NCBI RefSeq assembly: GCF_014898815.1
Contig: NW_026515544.1
Coordinates: forward strand, 2,604,001 to 2,668,000
Length of the DNA stretch: 64,000 nucleotides
DNA from: Panonychus citri
Taxonomy: Eukaryota > Arthropoda > Arachnida > Trombidiformes > Tetranychidae
Reading direction: 5' to 3'
Below are positions 60,301 through 64,000 of this stretch, piece by piece. Numbering within the stretch: position 1 is the stretch's first letter; each line of letters starts with the position of its first letter. The translations under genes were made by a program, and so were the position numbers. The notes under the pieces were generated by a model. It made no database searches. It was given only the letters and a program-made list of their open reading frames with translations, and had not been told where the DNA came from.

Positions 60301-63284
60301 TTAAAATTGTATCAACAAGTTGATAAAGTCAACTTGTTGCTTAACTGGTCAGACTAGTTATTATTACCTTAGCTGTATATTTATATATTTTTTGTTAACC
60401 TCTGTCTTTTTTTCATCATCTTATCATCTTCCTCCTTCTCTTCAAATCATCTAATCATCATCTTCACCTCCCAAAACTCCTCCTCTCACTTTACTTATTT
60501 CTCTCTCTCTCTCTCCATGAATTGAAAGAAAGTAAAAAAAAACACTGAGAAAGAAATGAGACTTTGAATTTAATTTGTATCTCATCCAAGACATTGCTCG
60601 CCTCATCCCAAGTCACAGCATCTTTCCTCTTTTATCATCCTCATCATCCTTTTTTTCGTGTGATTCTTGAGTGAAAAAAAAGAGTTTATAAGCTTGTTAT
60701 ACTCTGGAAATTCAATTGAACAGCTCACGCTCAGGAATCAACATAGAAATAAAGTAAGAACTAAATCATCATCATCATCAGAAAAAAACTGCATCAATTT
60801 TACTTGACCTCCTACAGGTAAAAGGAGAGAGACATTGAAAAGTATTTCAATTTTAAAACTTTTTTTTTCTTCTCTTACTTTTACTCATCATCATGATCAT
60901 CATCATGTTCATTTTAACTTAATGCCCTTTTTTTTATTAAACTGATCATTTTCTGAAACTTTGGCACCCAAGGAGGTGCTTTTTTCAATCAATTCAAGAG
61001 CTAAATCAGTAAACACTATGACAGACAATCAGTTAATCGTGTGTTCCTGATCATTTGTCCAATGTGATAAAGAATCAGAACTTATTAAGCTTTGATATCA
61101 ATCTTAATTTTCTCTCTCATCTGATTCAATCATTCCTACACTCACTTCATCCTCCTAATCAGAATCATCGTCATGATTAAACTTGGGTAACTTATGAAAT
61201 TGATTCATTTCAAGTTTATCAGTTTGATTATTACATTTATTTTCATACCTTTTTAGTTAATCTTAGTTTGTGTTGTTATTGTGCAACTAATAAAGGTGTA
61301 TTATTAATATAATCATTAACAATTTCATTTGTAACTAGTTGATTGCGTGTGGTTAATCAAAATGCTGCCAGGAAATTAAAAAACATTTTCACGCTTTTTA
61401 CTGGATCCAAATGATTAAATCAATTTGCTTGATTGTTACGATTATCATAGTGTGTGAGTGTGTGTATTAAATTATGTCTCTGATATTTATTAACCATTAA
61501 CCATTAACAATCAACAATTTATTGTTATTCATTAAGATTATCTGGTTAATTGTAATACATTTTTACCCAATCAAAGGATTAAACTAATCAAAACTTTCGA
61601 TTACCTTAATTTCAACAATCAACGTCATTAGAAATGTCAATATTGATGAATTAAATTTTCTTAAAAGTTATCTTAAGATAATCGTCTTAATTGTTTGACG
61701 ATGGTGATGATGATAATCTGATAATGTTTTGTTTTTTTTATCATTTAATTGTTTGTAACTTAATAAATAATGTTGATTAGATTGATTGTTACTCTGCTAA
61801 TCCGTTAATTGTTGGTCATCTATTATCGGTTGTTAGGGAAAAGATGAGATCAATTGTTGTTACCATTGAGTAAATGTAATTAATGACAATCAAAATGATA
61901 TATCGTTTATCATCATCATCATCATTATTTTAAGACAAAAAGAAATGATAAACATTTTCTCATCTTCTTCATCATCATTATCATCATCCTCTCTCTTTCT
62001 CTAATTTAACAAGTGAAGAGGAAAAAAGTTTAAAGATGATATATTATTGGTCTTAGGAACGTCAAAGGTGATCAGGTAAGATGATGATGAAGATGAAGAA
62101 AAGGAAACCAACTCCACCCCACTACCAACTAGTATAAAAAAAAGTTCTTTTCATCATTATCTTCCTATCGTTACCTCCTACCACCTCCTCTTCTTCATCA
62201 TCATCATTCTCTTCCTACTAATCTATCATTTGTGATTCTGTTTTGTTTCCATTGAAAACAACAGGCCAAATGATAATCCGGATTAGTTTTAAAACGATAA
62301 GAGTCAAATCTAAGTAATTTTTTGTTTCTCTCTCTCTTCTCGTTCATCTCAGCTTCATAATCATCATTATCATCATCAAAAAATGAAAGAGAGACTTTAC
62401 TTTTTCAAAGTCATTCGCTCTCTCTCTCATTTTTTCAACCCACCACCCTTGAGCCCGGAGGCATCTTAGACCTCTAGGAGCAGCTAAAGTAAAAAAATAC
62501 TTTGAATATGAGTATTACTACAAATACTATTGCTCAAGATGATGATGATTCTGACTATTTGCATTACTATTATTATGAGTGAGAGAGTGAGTAAGGTTTA
62601 CCTAATATCTTCTTTATTATCATCATCATCTTAAGGTCATCTTCAAGTCGAGTCAACGATGTAAACACACCATTAAGTTTGACAGGTTTTAAAGGGACAC
62701 ACACACAAGAAAGTAGCTACTGGATTCCTAAAGGAAAACAAAATCTTCAAGAGCTAATCATCATAATCTTGATTTAGAGAAAGAAAAAAAAAACTCCACA
62801 TCAGATTAACCCAAGGAATTTAAAGATGATAATGATGATGAGAGATGATGTAGTCTCTTCTTTCTTTGCGTGTTAAATGAACACTTGAAATTTTCTGCTT
62901 TTATGAAATATTCAGTTTCTCTCTCTCTCTCATCCTCATGATAACCCAACTGATAGTAAAGTGAAAATATCAGTACATTTTGACATTTTAGCTAAACTTC
63001 AGGTCAACGTGATTCTCATTTTCCATTAACTTATCCAATGTGATTGATGTTTGATTGTTCATTTCATGGTGATAATAATATGATAATAGTAGTGGTCAAC
63101 TTACAACTGTCCCTCGGTCCATATTTTCGGGTATATCAAAGTAATATTGTTTAGATTTAAAGTGTGGGGCATTATCATTAACATCGGTAACGGTTATTTG
63201 AATCTTTTTGGTGGTTAAATGAAATGAATCCGAGGCTCCAACAATTAACGTATAACTGTCAATGGTTTCACGATCCAAGGGTTT
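49133..63284 (-). CDS. ds: Dachsous-type protocadherin (3' part), frame interrupted in the cytoplasmic tail
   Basis: A giant cadherin that pairs with Fat between cells for planar polarity and Hippo growth control. Exons in the window are 63284-63105, 55497-50184 and 50078-49133; the 5' exons are outside. The 5.3-kb exon encodes about 1,771 residues. With the upstream exon, some 13 cadherin repeats are marked by DVNDN/DENDN-type calcium motifs; a few are degenerate (NIHDQ, GNVNEF, SPNRS). No EGF or laminin-G domains lie between the repeats and the membrane segment (TILFVIFFVIILLVLLASF), which excludes Fat. The tail contains TPFSDITEDYSDIM and ENASSIAPSDIDLVYRYKG, typical of Dachsous. The frame breaks at about 49698-49701 (a GGGG/CCCC run): one added base joins PQRAP to VPPPSFMTPF. 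As written, the first frame stops at 49675, truncating the conserved tail. Confidence 0.9.
51673..51712. repeat. Serine-coding ATG/GAT repeat in dachsous
   Basis: GAT-rich tract encoding a poly-Ser/Thr run inside a degenerate cadherin segment. A second poly-Ser tract of the same type is at about 54983-55020. Both keep frame. Confidence 0.85.
55680..55702. repeat. GA microsatellite
   Basis: (GA)11-type run within the dachsous intron. Confidence 0.9.
57317..57350. repeat. GA microsatellite
   Basis: About 17 AG units within the dachsous intron. Confidence 0.95.
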
Positions 63285-64000
63285 CTGTTGTTATTTTTAA
63301 TAAGATAAATTATAAAAATATGATAAATAATAAAAGATGATTAGTGATTAAGGAAAACAATTAAGTGAAGAAAAGAAATCAAATTATCTATGAGTGGGTT
63401 AATTGACACACACACAAAACTTAATGATTTAGATGATTAAAAGTAACAACAACACATAATCTTTAATTCAATGGGAAGATGATGTGGATTGATGATAAAA
63501 CGAGAAAAAAAAGAAGAAGGGAAAAGGCGTGAGGTTTAGTAATCATTAAAGATGAATGAATATTTTCACTGGAATTGAACGAAATTGTAAATTCCTATTC
63601 TGTTACCTGAGAGGTTCATGTGATTCCTCAGGCATTTAAAGTGAATCTTTTGTTTCATTTACTTTTCAAGTCATGATGATGATGCGTTTGTTTTTTTTTT
63701 GCTCTTCATCTTTTTGTTTCTCATCTAAATTGAATCAACTATTTAATTGTTACAAGTTCTATGATTAGAATGATAATAAATTAACATTGATAATCATCTG
63801 GATTATGGATAAACTTTTATCCTTCTAACACCTTTCTTTTTTTTACCTTACAAGTTTAATTGTCAACAATAAACGGAAAACAAATATTATTAAGATTAAG
63901 TTTAAAAGTTACAATGAAATTTGAGTTGTAAAAGATGAGGATTTAAGGGAGTGGGGATGATGATGATGACAAACAGAGAAAAAGAAAGGTTGTCGAGGTA
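63285..64000 (-). other. Further dachsous intron, open at the window edge
   Basis: Begins at the CAACAG acceptor of exon 63284-63105 on the minus strand and runs to the window end; no donor or upstream exon is visible. AT-rich with a GAT tract at the very end. Confidence 0.7.

Larger units (their letters stand above)
55498..63104 (-). other. 7.6-kb intron of dachsous
   Basis: GT-AG intron whose flanking exons join in phase 0 as DRGTV|IGSIEAFDLD. Contains GA microsatellites (55680-55702, 57317-57350, and GA-rich patches near 59466-59520 and 59726-59745) and many GATGAT/TCATCA runs. No embedded gene or transposon is recognisable on either strand. Confidence 0.8.

Overview
This is nuclear DNA from a eukaryote with split genes. 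It is strongly AT-rich. Most introns run 70-600 bp with GT-AG borders, two are very large (4.6 and 7.6 kb), and GA/CT and ATC/GAT microsatellites are common. Gene content (Dachsous, Rgp1, Evi5, hormone-sensitive lipase, ATF4, a NinaB/RPE65-type carotenoid oxygenase, an ANKDD1A-like protein) fits an arthropod. The compact AT-rich style, with AATTGT/ACAATT words almost everywhere in the non-coding DNA, suggests a prostigmatid (spider-mite-like) mite. That species guess is an inference only. All exon borders below come from reading splice sites, codon phase and family homology; none is backed by transcripts.

Layout. 1-904 (+): 3' end of a ZMYND8/11-type MYND gene. 4403-6288 (+): a protein resembling the C-terminal, PP1-binding part of Kintoun, without a PIH domain and with a reading-frame break. 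8283-9509 (-): an intronless secreted GH30-like glycosidase. 10931-11296 (+): a 69-residue secreted peptide with beta-defensin-like cysteine spacing. 12384-13453 (+): glucuronosyltransferase I. 13798-14025 (+): an unknown small secreted protein. 14436-14507 (-): tRNA-His(GTG). 14680-16100 (-): mRpL44. 16773-18207 (-): ATF4 with two upstream ORFs. 19473-20900 (-) and 21513-26116 (+): Rgp1 and Evi5 head to head. 27679-30243 (+): hormone-sensitive lipase. 31529-34296 (+): carotenoid oxygenase. 35222-36013 (+): an orphan two-membrane-segment protein. 36161-37808: a mosaic duplication built from pieces of the two preceding genes. 37958-46266 (-): ankyrin/death-domain protein ending in a CaaX box. 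49133-63284 (-): dachsous, missing its 5' exons.

These are mostly independent housekeeping or developmental loci, not an operon-like system. Functional links are limited. Rgp1 (part of the Rab6 exchange factor) and Evi5 (a Rab GAP) share a short divergent promoter region. The carotenoid oxygenase and the orphan membrane gene were broken up and copied together. The items most worth a second look are the ATF4 uORF2/start overlap (ATGA), the carotenoid oxygenase copy that lacks one iron-ligand histidine while its partial duplicate keeps it, the CaaX-tailed ankyrin/death-domain protein, the defensin-like peptide and the intronless GH30-like enzyme. Two genes (Kintoun-like and dachsous) have frame breaks, and each would be repaired by one extra base. 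Together with four indels clustered in the oxygenase exon, this makes local consensus error a serious alternative explanation.
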